From an uncultured Bartonella sp. (GTDB lineage: Bacteria; Pseudomonadota; Alphaproteobacteria; Rhizobiales; Rhizobiaceae): a stretch of DNA of 40,320 nucleotides. This document shows, one piece after another, positions 9,016 to 18,429 of the stretch. The DNA is taken from positions 1-40,320 of the forward strand of contig CAMLON010000015.1 in NCBI GenBank assembly GCA_946481695.1. The letters are read 5' to 3'. The position numbers and the translations under genes are program-made. The notes beneath the pieces were generated by a model, which saw nothing but the letters and a program-made list of their open reading frames with translations, had not been told where the DNA came from and did no database searches. The stretch's first letter is position 1; every line of letters begins with the position of its first letter.

Positions 9016-9455
9016 GTTCTCTTCTCCTTATTATCATTATTGTCTGAAAAATATATTAATAACGCAGTTGAAAAACAAACTATAACATTAAAATTAATCA
9101 TCATTTTTATACTTTGAAAAAGAGACATACTTATAATAAATAATATTAATAAAAATATATTTGCAATGTTAATGAGTTTGTTCTTTACGTTAATAATATA
9201 CGCTAAAGCTATTAATGCTTCTAAAACTGTGACCACCCAGCCAATAACAGGAATCATGTTTTCCGTTGCCCAAGGACACAGAGTCGAGACATGTTTAAAA
9301 AATTGGGTCATCGAGCCCCATGAAACACCTGTTTCACCAAGATGACCCCAAAAACCAAAACGGTCGAATACAGCCGAAAGATAGCTGATAGCCAAACCGA
9401 CTTTAGCAAAATATATGCCCCGCCTTTGCGGAAACGATTTGCCAAAGTCAAACAT
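9012..9455 (-). CDS. DoxX-family membrane protein
   Basis: 147 residues with four predicted membrane helices (about 17-35, 65-90, 95-113 and 117-135) and a short charged tail. The start GGTGAAGC-ATG has a reasonable ribosome-binding site. DoxX-like proteins are small quinone-linked or redox-associated membrane proteins that often accompany AhpD-like or pirin genes. Overlaps the downstream AhpD-like gene by four bases. The exact reaction is unknown. Confidence 0.8.
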   Translation of the reverse strand: MFDFGKSFPQRRGIYFAKVGLAISYLSAVFDRFGFWGHLGETGVSWGSMTQFFKHVSTLCPWATENMIPVIGWVVTVLEALIALAYIINVKNKLINIANIFLLILFIISMSLFQSIKMMINFNVIVCFSTALLIYFSDNNDNKEKRT

Positions 9456-10281
9456 GCTTCACCATTATAAAATTCCAGAAACGAAACAATGTCGCAAAGG
9501 CGCTTACTGCGATAGGGACATATTCCGATAATTTGATAGTGACATGTGCATTTCGGTTTCAAACACAAAGAATGCATTTCTATGGGGCGTTCTTCAAAAC
9601 AAACGTAAAATGTGTTTCTTATGGTTTCTGGTTTGGAGCGCTGTCATGGAAATTGTAAATCCACATGCCGCCGATCCGGATATTTATCGACACTTGGCAT
9701 CGCAAAATAACATAGAGAGAAGTGGCACCGGCTGGTTGAACAATTTGGCATATTCTTAGCGGTATTCGTGACGCGTTTATGCCGCCACCCTTATCTGTGG
9801 TCGTATCGACGTAAAACTTGTTCAGGGCTTGTGGTCAAGAAATGAAGGTGGGCATCGGCTTTTATAAAAATTCAACCATTGGATAAAACCGGCATGACCT
9901 AAAGCCACGGCTTTGCCCGCATGAAGATGAACCTCCTTATATTTGACAAAACACTAAAGAATTGACGGATCGTCAAAGTCACTCGAAAAAGATATTGTTC
10001 CGCTGTTTTTTCCAGCCTATCAAATAGTGACAACGGCCTCTAAAAGAATGCCTGTTCCTCCAAGCGATGCCGATAAACAGGATTGTGATGAGCCGTGGGT
10101 CTCCTTGTCATGATTATCTTTTATTCAAGGCATAAAAACCAAAGTCACGCAGAAAATTCACTCTCATGAATGCCTCAAGTTTTTTCGCTCTTCTGTCGTC
10201 GGTCTGACTATCCTATGTCAATAACTATTGATTTCTTTCATCAATTGTTATGAATGATGATTTCTGACGGTTAGGAAACGA
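9456..10281. other. Divergent intergenic region, 826 bp
   Basis: Lies between the DoxX/AhpD pair and the MocR-type gene. Short frames occur (for example 9544-9759 on plus), but none has a convincing ribosome-binding site or protein character. The promoter and operators for both directions should be here. The middle (9650-10150) may be decayed coding sequence; nothing can be named. Confidence 0.4.
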
Positions 10282-11745
10282 ATGTCAAACGAGCTTATAA
10301 ACATAGACGCGATCGGCACAAGCTATTCGCCTAAATCGTCTCGTACAGGAATTGGTGATAGCCTCTACCAACAGATCATTGCATTAATCGACAGTGGTAC
10401 TTTTCAAATAGGAAAGCGCGTTCCCTCGATCAGGGCGCTTTCGCTTGAAATGGGGGTGGGGAAAAATACCGTCGAAAGCGTATATAGCCGTCTTATTGGA
10501 GATGGTTATCTCGTTTCCAAGGGGCCTTCCGGCACATATGTTGCAAACCGGTCCCTCCCCCCTGAAAGCGTACACACGAAGACCGCGACCAATTCGGCAA
10601 AACATCAGTCCATTTATGCCGAAGGAACGACGTTCAAAAAGCTCCAGATCGGTTTACCTGCCATTGATTTATTTCCCGCAAAATATTGGAGTAGTCTTTC
10701 AAAGCGAAAGATTGCTGAAACGCATAATTCACTGTTTTATCCCCATTCGACAGGGCTTAAAAAGTTAAAAGAAAGCATCACACGTTACGTTGGGCTGTCC
10801 CGTGGAATCGTTTGCGAACCCGATCAGGTCTTCATCAGTAGCGGCTTTCGCGGCGCCTTAAATTTGCTCATGCAAGCTCTTGGTGAACCGGAAGACACAG
10901 TCTTTTTGGAAGACCCGTGTTTCCCACCTACTTTGGATATTGTTAAAAGCTCGGGTGCATATATTGTACCCGTTCCTGTCGATCATAACGGAATGCAGAT
11001 TTCTGATGCTTTGAAAAACCATCCCGACGTTAAATTTATTATCGTAACAACCAATCATCAAAGCCCTCTGGGCTACGTTCTGGGAGACGATAATCGAAAT
11101 ACATTATTAGATTGGTCGGAGAAAAATGGTACATTTATAATAGAAGATGATTATGATAGCGAATTCCGATATGATAATAAGCCGCTACCGGCTCTCACCA
11201 GTCTCAATCATCATAGAAACGCCAATATGATCTATATTGGTAGTTTCAGTAAATTAATTAATCCAGACCTAAGACTTGGCTATTTTATTGTTCCAAAAAA
11301 TATGGTTCCGAAAATAACCGATTTTTATCAAAGATGGATAGATGGATTTCCAATATTAACCCAATCTGTATTATCCGAATTTATGGATTCTGGTAATTTT
11401 GCCAAACATTTGAACAAAATGAGGCTTAATTATAAAAAACGACAAATATTTTTACAAAATGCATTGAATAGATATGTTTCCGATATATTCCATGTAAAAA
11501 ATTTCAATCACGGACTTAATACATTATTGCTGTTCAAAAATCGTGTTGAGTGTGACGATCTGGAATTAATGAAAATTGCACAAAAAGAAAATTTTGGAAT
11601 TGGTTGCATTTCAAACCGGCAAATAGAACGAAAAGATTTGAGCGGATTAATATTATCCTTTTCTAATTTGAAAACCCAAGAAGAGGCATATAAAATAATC
11701 TCGGATTTTAATCAGGTCATCAGACCATATGTTTCTTCCAAATAA
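10282..11745 (+). CDS. MocR/PdxR-type transcriptional regulator (GntR HTH plus aminotransferase domain)
   Basis: 487 residues. Residues about 25-95 form a GntR-type winged helix (DSLYQQIIALIDSGTFQIGKR, then PSIRALSLEMGVGKNTVESVYSRL). From about 115 on it is a fold-type I aminotransferase-like domain: SGFRGALNLLMQAL, EDDYDSEFRY (the Asp that contacts the pyridine nitrogen) and the PLP-lysine segment GSFSKLINPDLRLGY. Such regulators sense PLP or a related ligand and control a neighbouring divergent gene; here that would be the AhpD-like/DoxX pair. Its second half is noticeably more AT-rich than the first. Confidence 0.92.
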   Translation: MSNELINIDAIGTSYSPKSSRTGIGDSLYQQIIALIDSGTFQIGKRVPSIRALSLEMGVGKNTVESVYSRLIGDGYLVSKGPSGTYVANRSLPPESVHTKTATNSAKHQSIYAEGTTFKKLQIGLPAIDLFPAKYWSSLSKRKIAETHNSLFYPHSTGLKKLKESITRYVGLSRGIVCEPDQVFISSGFRGALNLLMQALGEPEDTVFLEDPCFPPTLDIVKSSGAYIVPVPVDHNGMQISDALKNHPDVKFIIVTTNHQSPLGYVLGDDNRNTLLDWSEKNGTFIIEDDYDSEFRYDNKPLPALTSLNHHRNANMIYIGSFSKLINPDLRLGYFIVPKNMVPKITDFYQRWIDGFPILTQSVLSEFMDSGNFAKHLNKMRLNYKKRQIFLQNALNRYVSDIFHVKNFNHGLNTLLLFKNRVECDDLELMKIAQKENFGIGCISNRQIERKDLSGLILSFSNLKTQEEAYKIISDFNQVIRPYVSSK

Positions 11746-12076
11746 CGTATTTCTATAATTCAAATTAGAAAAAAATATCAAATTCACGGTTTAATTCCAT
11801 AGCATCCCCCCTAAATGAAATGGCTTTGGAAAGTAAATGATGAATCATTTATGACATGAATTTACACTTATATTTTTATATTCTTCATCTGGTTCGAGAT
11901 TGCAAGAGAAAATTGTGCCCTGTTGGATGATTGTGCGGGTTAAAAAAGCAATGGAGAACCAATGGTAGCTCTTGGCAGCTACCCAACGGCGGCTACTGGT
12001 GATCAGTCAGTGTATTGCTGATCGAAAATCTAAGCACAAGCTCGTCTGTAGCCGGATTGGATTAATCATTTTTAAT
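11746..12076. other. Intergenic, 331 bp, no gene seen
   Basis: AT-rich with a small inverted repeat (GATCAG...CTGATC near 12000-12026). No reading frame of interest. Confidence 0.4.
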
Positions 12077-12934
12077 TTATTCGCTGTAACTCTTATACCA
12101 CTCCTCGAAGCTGCCATAACTACCGTAATTATATAGAACCTCGTCAAACTCATCAGATAAAATATAGAATTTATGAATTGATCTCAGACTATTTATGATA
12201 GTTGCTTTATCAATAGTCGTCGGTATATCGCTTTTCATATTCCTTGCAAAATCCAAGGCAGAAGCTGCTGTAGCATATATCAAGGACCATTCGATTACAC
12301 GATAACACATCATTTGATAATTATATTTCATTACTGATTTTTTGCATTCACTTGTTTTACTCTCTACGCAACCATTTCTAGATAATTTAACCCACAATCT
12401 TTCATCAACGTGTTGTTCTCGCGCCATAACAACCTGAAAACTCTGTATAATGTCAGTTAAACGCTTTGAAACAGTACCACTGCTTAACTCGATCGCTTTA
12501 GCTATTATCTCAACATTCGATTCAGGAATATCCGAAAAGCCTAACTGTTTTCCGTCTATGATCACAGGAGGCTTAGTTTTACTGATGAAGTGTAGATTAA
12601 TGTTGCGCTTTGCAATATCCATCAGTTCGACCAAACATCTTAATAGGCGTGGTTTTACTGCCCTTAAAGCATTATCCCGTGCTTCCTCTGCTAGCCTAGC
12701 CTCCCGGTCAACCTGTTCTTTAGCCAATTTTTCATTTGAGCGTATTTGCTTCATAACGGATCGCCAAGCCACCACAGCAGCAACCAACGTCATTAATCCG
12801 CCTATAATGTTACCGGCAAAGCCACTCATCCAATCGTCTGGAAGCAATCGCAAAATCCATGCCAATGGTATAACTAATATTATTCCAACGGCACAACCAA
12901 TGAGTAAGTATACTGACTTCACGAATTTACGCAT
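12077..12934 (-). CDS. Membrane protein of unknown function, 285 aa
   Basis: Two N-terminal membrane helices (about 7-28 and 38-60), then a charged, probably coiled-coil segment (about 64-95, rich in K, E, R, A) and a cytoplasmic helical region of about 190 residues with no recognised motif. The architecture resembles membrane-anchored proteins of accessory islands with a helical output domain, but no name can be given. Starts ATG at 12934. It is alone, with unlike neighbours on both sides. Confidence 0.7.
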   Translation of the reverse strand: MRKFVKSVYLLIGCAVGIILVIPLAWILRLLPDDWMSGFAGNIIGGLMTLVAAVVAWRSVMKQIRSNEKLAKEQVDREARLAEEARDNALRAVKPRLLRCLVELMDIAKRNINLHFISKTKPPVIIDGKQLGFSDIPESNVEIIAKAIELSSGTVSKRLTDIIQSFQVVMAREQHVDERLWVKLSRNGCVESKTSECKKSVMKYNYQMMCYRVIEWSLIYATAASALDFARNMKSDIPTTIDKATIINSLRSIHKFYILSDEFDEVLYNYGSYGSFEEWYKSYSE

Positions 12935-13477
12935 TTAAAGGCACACACTTTATTTCAAGGATATTTTCGTAGCCTCTTTACTTAATAAGATTCCAAAGTT
13001 TTAATAAAGACTGTGCATGGTTTTTTAAAAAGTTTCCACTCTTTAACTGTGGGCTCCTGAACTTGGAAATAGAACCACCTGTCAACGGATTCTTCGAGTT
13101 TTTCAGTCCCCATAAAGAGGTTGACCAAAAACGAACTGAGTAATGACCATCGCAAGCAAGAATGTAAATAAACGCTGCTCCGTTATGCGTTTTTCTCACA
13201 ATTTTTATGCAGCTAATATGTCGCCTGTTATCCCGACAACGTTGGTGCCCTTTAAACTGCCTGTTATCGTGGGTAAAAAGCTAATCATTGGCGAACAGTG
13301 TTTTATCAACACTATTGACGGAAGCGAGGTAATTGCATTCGTCTTCCAATCGTTAATAAAACCAACGGGCAAGTTCATTCATGATTTTCATTCATCGTTC
13401 AAATGAACAATAATACCTTTTTCGTTTTTGAAAGCTCGATTATACTTGCACTCAACAAAAATAGGAAAGGCGCTAGA
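12935..13477. other. Region with possible gene remnants, 543 bp
   Basis: On the minus strand, a frame from GTG at 13199 begins KTHNGAAFIYILACDGHYSV, which recalls the opening of GIY-YIG endonuclease domains (xYILxCxDGxYY), then loses similarity. A second frame follows, with protein-like character (MGTEKLEESVDRWFYFQVQ). This suggests a frameshifted, decayed gene, but is not secure. On the plus strand, the 13143-13406 frame is not convincing. The promoter of the operon at 13478 should lie near 13400-13460. Confidence 0.3.
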
Positions 13478-14389
13478 ATGGACATAACACGTCGACAATT
13501 TGCTATCGCCTGTGGTGCAGCTTTCATGGTTAGCCCGACAATTTCGGCAAGAACACAAGCCACAGCTATGAAAAACCCTTTAATCCGTCTTAAAACCGGC
13601 CGGATGATCCCGACTCTTGGCATGGGAACATGGACACTTTCAGCAGGCCAAAGACCTCTTAAACAAGAAGAGGAAGCGCTTGCAACCGGTCTTGATCTTG
13701 GCTTGAACCTCATTGACACTGCCGAACTTTATAGCTCCGGTAAAGCTGAAGAAATGGTTGGCCGTGTGATCAAAAAGGCCGGAACAAAGCCTTACGTGGT
13801 TTCCAAAGTCATGCCTTCGCACGCAACAAAAGCCGAAGACATTCGCAATGCCTGCAAAAACAGCCTTCAGCGCTTGGGATTAAAGCAGATGGATCTTTAT
13901 CTTTTGCATTGGCGTGGCGGAATTTCAAACCTCAAAACTGTGGTTGATACGTTTGAAGAATTAAAAAGCGAAGGTGCCATTGTCGATTGGGGCGTTTCCA
14001 ATTTTTCGATTGCCGACATGAATGATCTTTTCAGCCTCGAAAAAGGCGACCAATGCGCAACCAATCAGGTGGAATATTCACTTGTCGACCGCTCTATCGA
14101 AGGTGGCCTTCTCGATTGGTCAAAAAATAACGCTATGCCGATTATGGCCTATTCACCGCTTGGTTCGGGTAAAACCCCGCTTTTGCAAAATGCGGTGTTA
14201 AAAGACATTGCGCAAAAACATCATATGACTGCTGCTGCAATCGCAATCGGCTGGACAATCAGAAACAATTTTACCATTTCCATTCCCCAATCAGGTTCGC
14301 CCGCACATTGTCGTGAAAACAGCGCCGCACTTTCTCTTCATCTTGATGAAGACGATCTTGCCCGACTTGATAAGGCTTTCCCGATTTGA
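13478..14389 (+). CDS. Aldo/keto reductase with Tat-like N-terminus
   Basis: 303 residues from the ATG at 13478, chosen because AGGAAAGG precedes it and the N-terminus MDITRRQFAIACGAAF forms a twin-arginine-type signal. The AKR catalytic tetrad is visible: Asp80, Tyr85 (DTAELYSSGKAEE), Lys110 (VVSKVMP) and His144 (LYLLHWRGG). The C-terminal coenzyme-binding segment is SIPQSGSPAHCREN, where KSxxxxRxxEN is usual; the first residues deviate. AKRs reduce aldehydes or ketones with NAD(P)H. An exported NADPH enzyme would be unusual, so the Tat-like segment deserves attention. First gene of a three-gene operon. Confidence 0.92.
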   Translation: MDITRRQFAIACGAAFMVSPTISARTQATAMKNPLIRLKTGRMIPTLGMGTWTLSAGQRPLKQEEEALATGLDLGLNLIDTAELYSSGKAEEMVGRVIKKAGTKPYVVSKVMPSHATKAEDIRNACKNSLQRLGLKQMDLYLLHWRGGISNLKTVVDTFEELKSEGAIVDWGVSNFSIADMNDLFSLEKGDQCATNQVEYSLVDRSIEGGLLDWSKNNAMPIMAYSPLGSGKTPLLQNAVLKDIAQKHHMTAAAIAIGWTIRNNFTISIPQSGSPAHCRENSAALSLHLDEDDLARLDKAFPI

Positions 14390-14442
14390 GCAAGAAATGT
14401 TTCCCGTGCTGGACGAGAAGGTTCAAGACAAAAAGGTTCAAC

Positions 14443-15252
14443 ATGTCTCTTGATCGTCGTTTTATATTGAAATCGGCTTTGGCTCTGTCTCTTGCCGAGA
14501 TTTTTTCGCTGTCCAATGCTTTTTCACAAAATACCGAAAATTCGGCGGGGAAGACGTCAAATTCATCCAAAACAGAAACAGTCAACGATAGCCCCGCGAC
14601 AAAAACGGAAGCCGATGTCAAAAATCTTAAAATCGGGGTCATTGGCGCCGGCTCGCTTGGCGGAACCGTTGCAACCCTCCTCGTCAAATCCGGCCATTCG
14701 GTGATGTTTTCTTCGCGCCATCCGGATGAGTTGCGACGCTTGACAAACCCGCTTGGAGACAAAGCTTCAGTTGGCACACCGCGCCAGGCGGCACAATTTG
14801 GTGATGTTATCCTTGTTGCAGTGCCGTTTTCAGCCTGGCCGCAGATCGGCAAAGATTTTGCCGCCGAAATGAAGGGAAAAATTGTTATTGATGCGACAAA
14901 CCCGCCTTTGAGGGGAGGAGATTTAGAGCCTCTTTCAATCGAAGCAAAGAAAAATGGCATTGCCGAAACGGTAAAAAAATATGTGCCGGCTGTGCGCCTT
15001 GTGCGTGCTTTTTCGGCGGTTGACGCCACAGTCATTGAAGATTGTTTCAATAAAAGGATAAAAGCTGTGGGTATGCCGATCGCTAGTGACGATGAAAAAG
15101 CGTTGGACATTGCGGCTGAACTTGTACGCGAAACCGGTTGCGAACCTGTCATGACCGGTAAACTTGAAACAGCGCATATTTTTGCTCCCGGCGAGCCGGG
15201 TTTTCGTGCCCACCTTCCGGCAGATAAATTGCGAAAACGCCTTGGCCAATAA
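14443..15252 (+). CDS. NADP/F420-dependent oxidoreductase-like protein with signal-like N-terminus
   Basis: 269 residues from the ATG at 14443; an earlier in-frame ATG (14386) overlaps the preceding gene and adds a non-homologous Cys/Arg-rich lead. The N-terminus LDRRFILKSALALSLAEI resembles a Tat or Sec signal. After a polar linker comes a Rossmann domain with IGVIGAGSLGGTVATLLV (about residues 66-83) and SSRHPDEL, the layout of NADP-oxidoreductase coenzyme-F420-dependent (NpdG-like) proteins, where the SxR after the second strand binds the NADP phosphate. The partner substrate is unknown. Stop overlaps the start of the next gene by one base. Confidence 0.85.
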   Translation: MSLDRRFILKSALALSLAEIFSLSNAFSQNTENSAGKTSNSSKTETVNDSPATKTEADVKNLKIGVIGAGSLGGTVATLLVKSGHSVMFSSRHPDELRRLTNPLGDKASVGTPRQAAQFGDVILVAVPFSAWPQIGKDFAAEMKGKIVIDATNPPLRGGDLEPLSIEAKKNGIAETVKKYVPAVRLVRAFSAVDATVIEDCFNKRIKAVGMPIASDDEKALDIAAELVRETGCEPVMTGKLETAHIFAPGEPGFRAHLPADKLRKRLGQ

Positions 15253-16544
15253 TGACAAATAAGCTGCAACATATATTTGAACGTCTGTTCGCGCTAAAAG
15301 CGCATGAAACAGTTGCTTTTTTGGGCGGCTTTTTCACGCTTTTTCTCGTCTTTTGCAGCTATTTCATGTTGCGGCCGGTGCGGGAAACATTCGGCATTGC
15401 CGGTGGTGTTGATCACCTCTCATGGCTTTTTACCGCCACTTTTTGCGCCATGTTTCTCGTTGTGCCCATTTTCGGCTTTATCAGCCAGAAAATTAAAAAG
15501 ACCAATCTCTTTATCTATTCAACACTCTTTTGTAGCCTTGTGATACTCGGCTTTACGATAAGCCTTTATTATAATAGCGGCAATGTTTGGGTGGGGCGCG
15601 CATTCTTTGTCTGGGTGTCGGTTTATAACCTGTTTGTTATTTCCCTGACATGGAGCTTTTTGGCCGAGGTTTTTACCAAAGAACAGGCACAGCGCCTGTT
15701 TGGCCCCCTATCGGCAGGGGCAAGCCTTGGCGGCATAACCGGCCCGCTGATAAGCGCATTTCTGGTTGAAAAAGTGGGCTATGCGGGGCTTCTTTTAATT
15801 TCGACAGCGCTATTTTTATCAACGCTTTTTCTCTGGCTTTTTCTCGTGCACTGGCGAAATGATTTCGGCCGCGGCAAAGACTTGAAACAAAACAAGCCTG
15901 GAATGACCGCGTCGGAAACAGAAAACGGTGAAACCTATTTCGGCATATGGATTGGCTTGAAACTCATTGTGCAATCGCCTTATCTCCGCCAAATTGCCGT
16001 TTATGCCATTTTCACTTCGGCCGGAACCACTTTTCTATATTACGCGCAGGCGCGCCTTGTTCAGGCTACCTTTAGCAATCCTGCTGAACAGACACAGTTT
16101 TTTTCCATTATGGATACAGTTGTGCAAACCTCGTCTATTCTTATCCAGATGTTCGTTACCGCCCGCATTGCAAAAAAATTCGGCGTGACATTCTTGCTTG
16201 TGAGCTTGCCAGTCATGATGGTGATCCTGTTCGGACTACTCGGCATATTCTATTGTTTTCCGATTTTGGCAATCGCGATGATATTGCGGCGTGTGGGAGA
16301 ATATGCACTTGCCCGCCCTGCCCGTGAAATGCTTTTTTCGGCGGTTGATGAAAATTCGCGCTTCAGTGCCAAAAACGCTATTGATACTTTTGTTTATCGC
16401 GGGTCGGATGCATTCTGGGGCTGGGTCGATACGCTTATGAACAAAGTTGCCTACCCGCCGGTTATAATGCTGCTTGCACTTGTTTTATCCTGCCTCTGGG
16501 CAATTTCGGGAAAGAAAATCGGCAAGCGTTACGACGAACTTTAA
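15252..16544 (+). CDS. ATP/ADP-translocase-like (NTT/AAA family) membrane transporter
   Basis: 430 residues with about 11-12 membrane helices. The start overlaps the previous stop (TAATG). Features such as FLVFCSYFMLRPVRETFGI near the N-terminus and LTWSFLAEVFTKEQAQRLFG with GASLGGITGPL in the middle recall the ATP:ADP antiporter (TLC) family and its non-nucleotide relatives in free-living bacteria. In intracellular bacteria these exchange ATP for ADP; distant homologues in other proteobacteria have unknown substrates. Its coupling with two oxidoreductases argues for metabolite transport rather than energy parasitism, but this is inference. Confidence 0.75.
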   Translation: MTNKLQHIFERLFALKAHETVAFLGGFFTLFLVFCSYFMLRPVRETFGIAGGVDHLSWLFTATFCAMFLVVPIFGFISQKIKKTNLFIYSTLFCSLVILGFTISLYYNSGNVWVGRAFFVWVSVYNLFVISLTWSFLAEVFTKEQAQRLFGPLSAGASLGGITGPLISAFLVEKVGYAGLLLISTALFLSTLFLWLFLVHWRNDFGRGKDLKQNKPGMTASETENGETYFGIWIGLKLIVQSPYLRQIAVYAIFTSAGTTFLYYAQARLVQATFSNPAEQTQFFSIMDTVVQTSSILIQMFVTARIAKKFGVTFLLVSLPVMMVILFGLLGIFYCFPILAIAMILRRVGEYALARPAREMLFSAVDENSRFSAKNAIDTFVYRGSDAFWGWVDTLMNKVAYPPVIMLLALVLSCLWAISGKKIGKRYDEL

Positions 16545-16710
16545 AACCGATAATGCTAAAAAATATTCAACAAGATTGGAAAACTTCTCACAAACTTGTG
16601 CCTGAAAGTGCGGCGAGAATGATGTGCGCGTCTCATTATATCCGGTCATAATATCCGGCCTCATTTTAATATCCGGCCCCGTTTTTTAACTGCATATCGA
16701 GCCTCGTTTT

Positions 16711-17157
16711 TCAACTGCCGCGATAGGTCGAATAGCTCCACGGGCTGACAAGGAGCGGAACATGATAATGGGCGGTGTTATCGGCTATTGAAAAGCGGAT
16801 GGTGATTTCATCAAGAAAAGGCGGATTATCAAGTTTTGCGCCTTGGCATGCAAAATAGGCTGCCGTGAAAAAATGCAATTCGTATTGCCCTTTTTCCATT
16901 GCCTTTTCATCAAGAAGCGGTTTTTCCGTTCGCCCGTCCTGATTGCTCTTTGTTTCAACAAGCAATTTTTTGACGACGGATTGCGTTTCTTCGCCCGCCA
17001 AATGCGTTTTTTCATCCATCTCATGAGGTTTGTTTATTGTCCTGTTATTTTCGTTTTCCGGAACATTTTTTTGGCAAAGCTTATAGAGCTGAATTTTGAC
17101 GCCGGAAGCCGGTTTGCCGGATGCCGTATCAAGAATATGGGTTGTCAAACCGGTCAT
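16711..17157 (-). CDS. uraH: 5-hydroxyisourate hydrolase (transthyretin-like)
   Basis: Converts 5-hydroxyisourate to OHCU in urate breakdown. The N-terminus LTTHILDTASGKPASGV carries the catalytic His (residue 7). The C-terminus has HYHVPLLVSPWSYSTYRGS, including the YRGS tetrapeptide that identifies HIU hydrolases among transthyretin-like proteins. At 148 residues it is about 30 longer than usual; the extra, highly charged part (about residues 32-70, rich in K, E, N, T) lies between the first strands. Starts only 3 bp after the uraD stop, so they form one transcription unit. Confidence 0.95.
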   Translation of the reverse strand: MTGLTTHILDTASGKPASGVKIQLYKLCQKNVPENENNRTINKPHEMDEKTHLAGEETQSVVKKLLVETKSNQDGRTEKPLLDEKAMEKGQYELHFFTAAYFACQGAKLDNPPFLDEITIRFSIADNTAHYHVPLLVSPWSYSTYRGS

Positions 17158-17160
17158 GTT

Positions 17161-17688
17161 TTATCCCTCGCTGTCGATGAGATCTTCAAGCCGCAAGCGC
17201 GCAATGCGGAAGATTTCCGTTAATGCTGTGGCTTTTTCTTCATCTTTATCATTGTTCAGCCGCTTTTTCATATTGGCGAGAATGGAATATTTGTCATGGG
17301 CTTTTCCACCATGCCCCCGCACCGCAATGATAAAGGGAAAGGAAAATTTTGCCCGATAGGCTTTATTCAATTTCTGAAATTGATCGAATTCATCTTCGCT
17401 TAAACGATCAAGCCCAGCCCCTTTTTGTTCTTTTTCCGATTGCGCCGTCAATTTTGATGAACGGGCAAGTTTACCCGCAAGATCGGGGTGAGCCAAAATC
17501 AACCTGTTTTTCAACTCTTCCGGAGCTTGTCTGACCGCTTCGACCATGGCTTCATAAAGCGCATCGAGGTTTTCAAACGGGCGTTTTCCTGCAACACTTT
17601 CCCCCACCCAAGGGGAATGCTCGAAAATGCCGCTTAAACGATCAATAAAAGCGGCGGCTCTAAGAGTGTTCAATTGTTCAATTTTCAC
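17161..17688 (-). CDS. uraD: OHCU decarboxylase
   Basis: Decarboxylates 2-oxo-4-hydroxy-4-carboxy-5-ureidoimidazoline to S-allantoin. The 175 residues match the family's length and contain its motifs: FEHSPWVGE with catalytic His24, the LAHPDLAGKLA segment, and FPFIIAVRGHGG, which lines the active site. It lies between allA (98 bp upstream) and uraH (3 bp downstream) and works directly after UraH in the pathway. Confidence 0.95.
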   Translation of the reverse strand: MKIEQLNTLRAAAFIDRLSGIFEHSPWVGESVAGKRPFENLDALYEAMVEAVRQAPEELKNRLILAHPDLAGKLARSSKLTAQSEKEQKGAGLDRLSEDEFDQFQKLNKAYRAKFSFPFIIAVRGHGGKAHDKYSILANMKKRLNNDKDEEKATALTEIFRIARLRLEDLIDSEG

Positions 17689-17786
17689 GGGGCCTATTTC
17701 CCTCTATTTGTTTGCCTGTATTTTTGTGTCTTCTGATATTCCACTTATTAAAGTTCTTTAAAACGCAAGTTCGCTAAGCCTTTCCG

Positions 17787-18389
17787 TCATTTATCAAAAT
17801 CCGGCAACCGGCTTATTTGCCAAGCCTGGTTTTTATAAAAATATTCTTCCAGATTGTTTTCGACACCACCGCGATCAACCACATAGAAATCGCTTGTCTT
17901 GAAAAGTGCAAGAAGCGGAAAATGCCAGACATTTTTATGATAATTAACGCCGACACCTGAAGGGCAATAAAAGGCTTGCGGGGCGGAAGGTTTGCCCCCT
18001 TCATCCTTTGCCACAACAACGAGAAACGGATTTTCGCCCGCTGGCAGAAATGCCTGCGAGCCATAAGGGTGGCGCTCCATCATATCAATCTGAATAGGAA
18101 AGTCGATCGGGAGAGATCGGAAGACATTGATGAGGACGCGCGGCTTTTTTCCCTCTGCTTCAACCTTTGCAAGATCATGGAAGCGGATTGCCCGCCCCTG
18201 ATTGATCGGGATCATAACCGGATTTTTTTGGTAAGCCGAGCCTGTTTTATTTTCTTTGTCCATTTGGTCGGGCGAAATTGTTTCTTCCCTCACATCGATC
18301 ACATCGCCAAAAGGAGAAAATTCGGCTTTTCCGATTTTTAAAACGGCAAGCTCGTGCAATTGTTTTTTATGATTTTCCTGCTCGACCAT
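17787..18389 (-). CDS. allA: Ureidoglycolate lyase
   Basis: Splits ureidoglycolate into glyoxylate and urea, the last step of the ureide branch. 200 residues. Family features: GDVIDVRE early on, DMMERHPYGSQAFLPAGENPFLVVVA in the middle and GVGVNYHKNVWHFPLLAL near the C-terminus, which contain the conserved His residues of this cupin-like enzyme. An extra polar segment follows the start (residues 1-12) and another is around 40-55. Lies 40 bp after puuE on the same strand. Confidence 0.93.
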   Translation of the reverse strand: MVEQENHKKQLHELAVLKIGKAEFSPFGDVIDVREETISPDQMDKENKTGSAYQKNPVMIPINQGRAIRFHDLAKVEAEGKKPRVLINVFRSLPIDFPIQIDMMERHPYGSQAFLPAGENPFLVVVAKDEGGKPSAPQAFYCPSGVGVNYHKNVWHFPLLALFKTSDFYVVDRGGVENNLEEYFYKNQAWQISRLPDFDK

Positions 18390-18429
18390 TGTTTCTTGTC
18401 CTCCGGTTTTTCTTTATTCTGTTTCAGGC

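Noticed and set aside
14271..15272. 333-codon minus-strand frame
   Set aside because: Antisense to the AKR end and the F420/NADP-type gene; low-complexity composition typical of a shadow frame.
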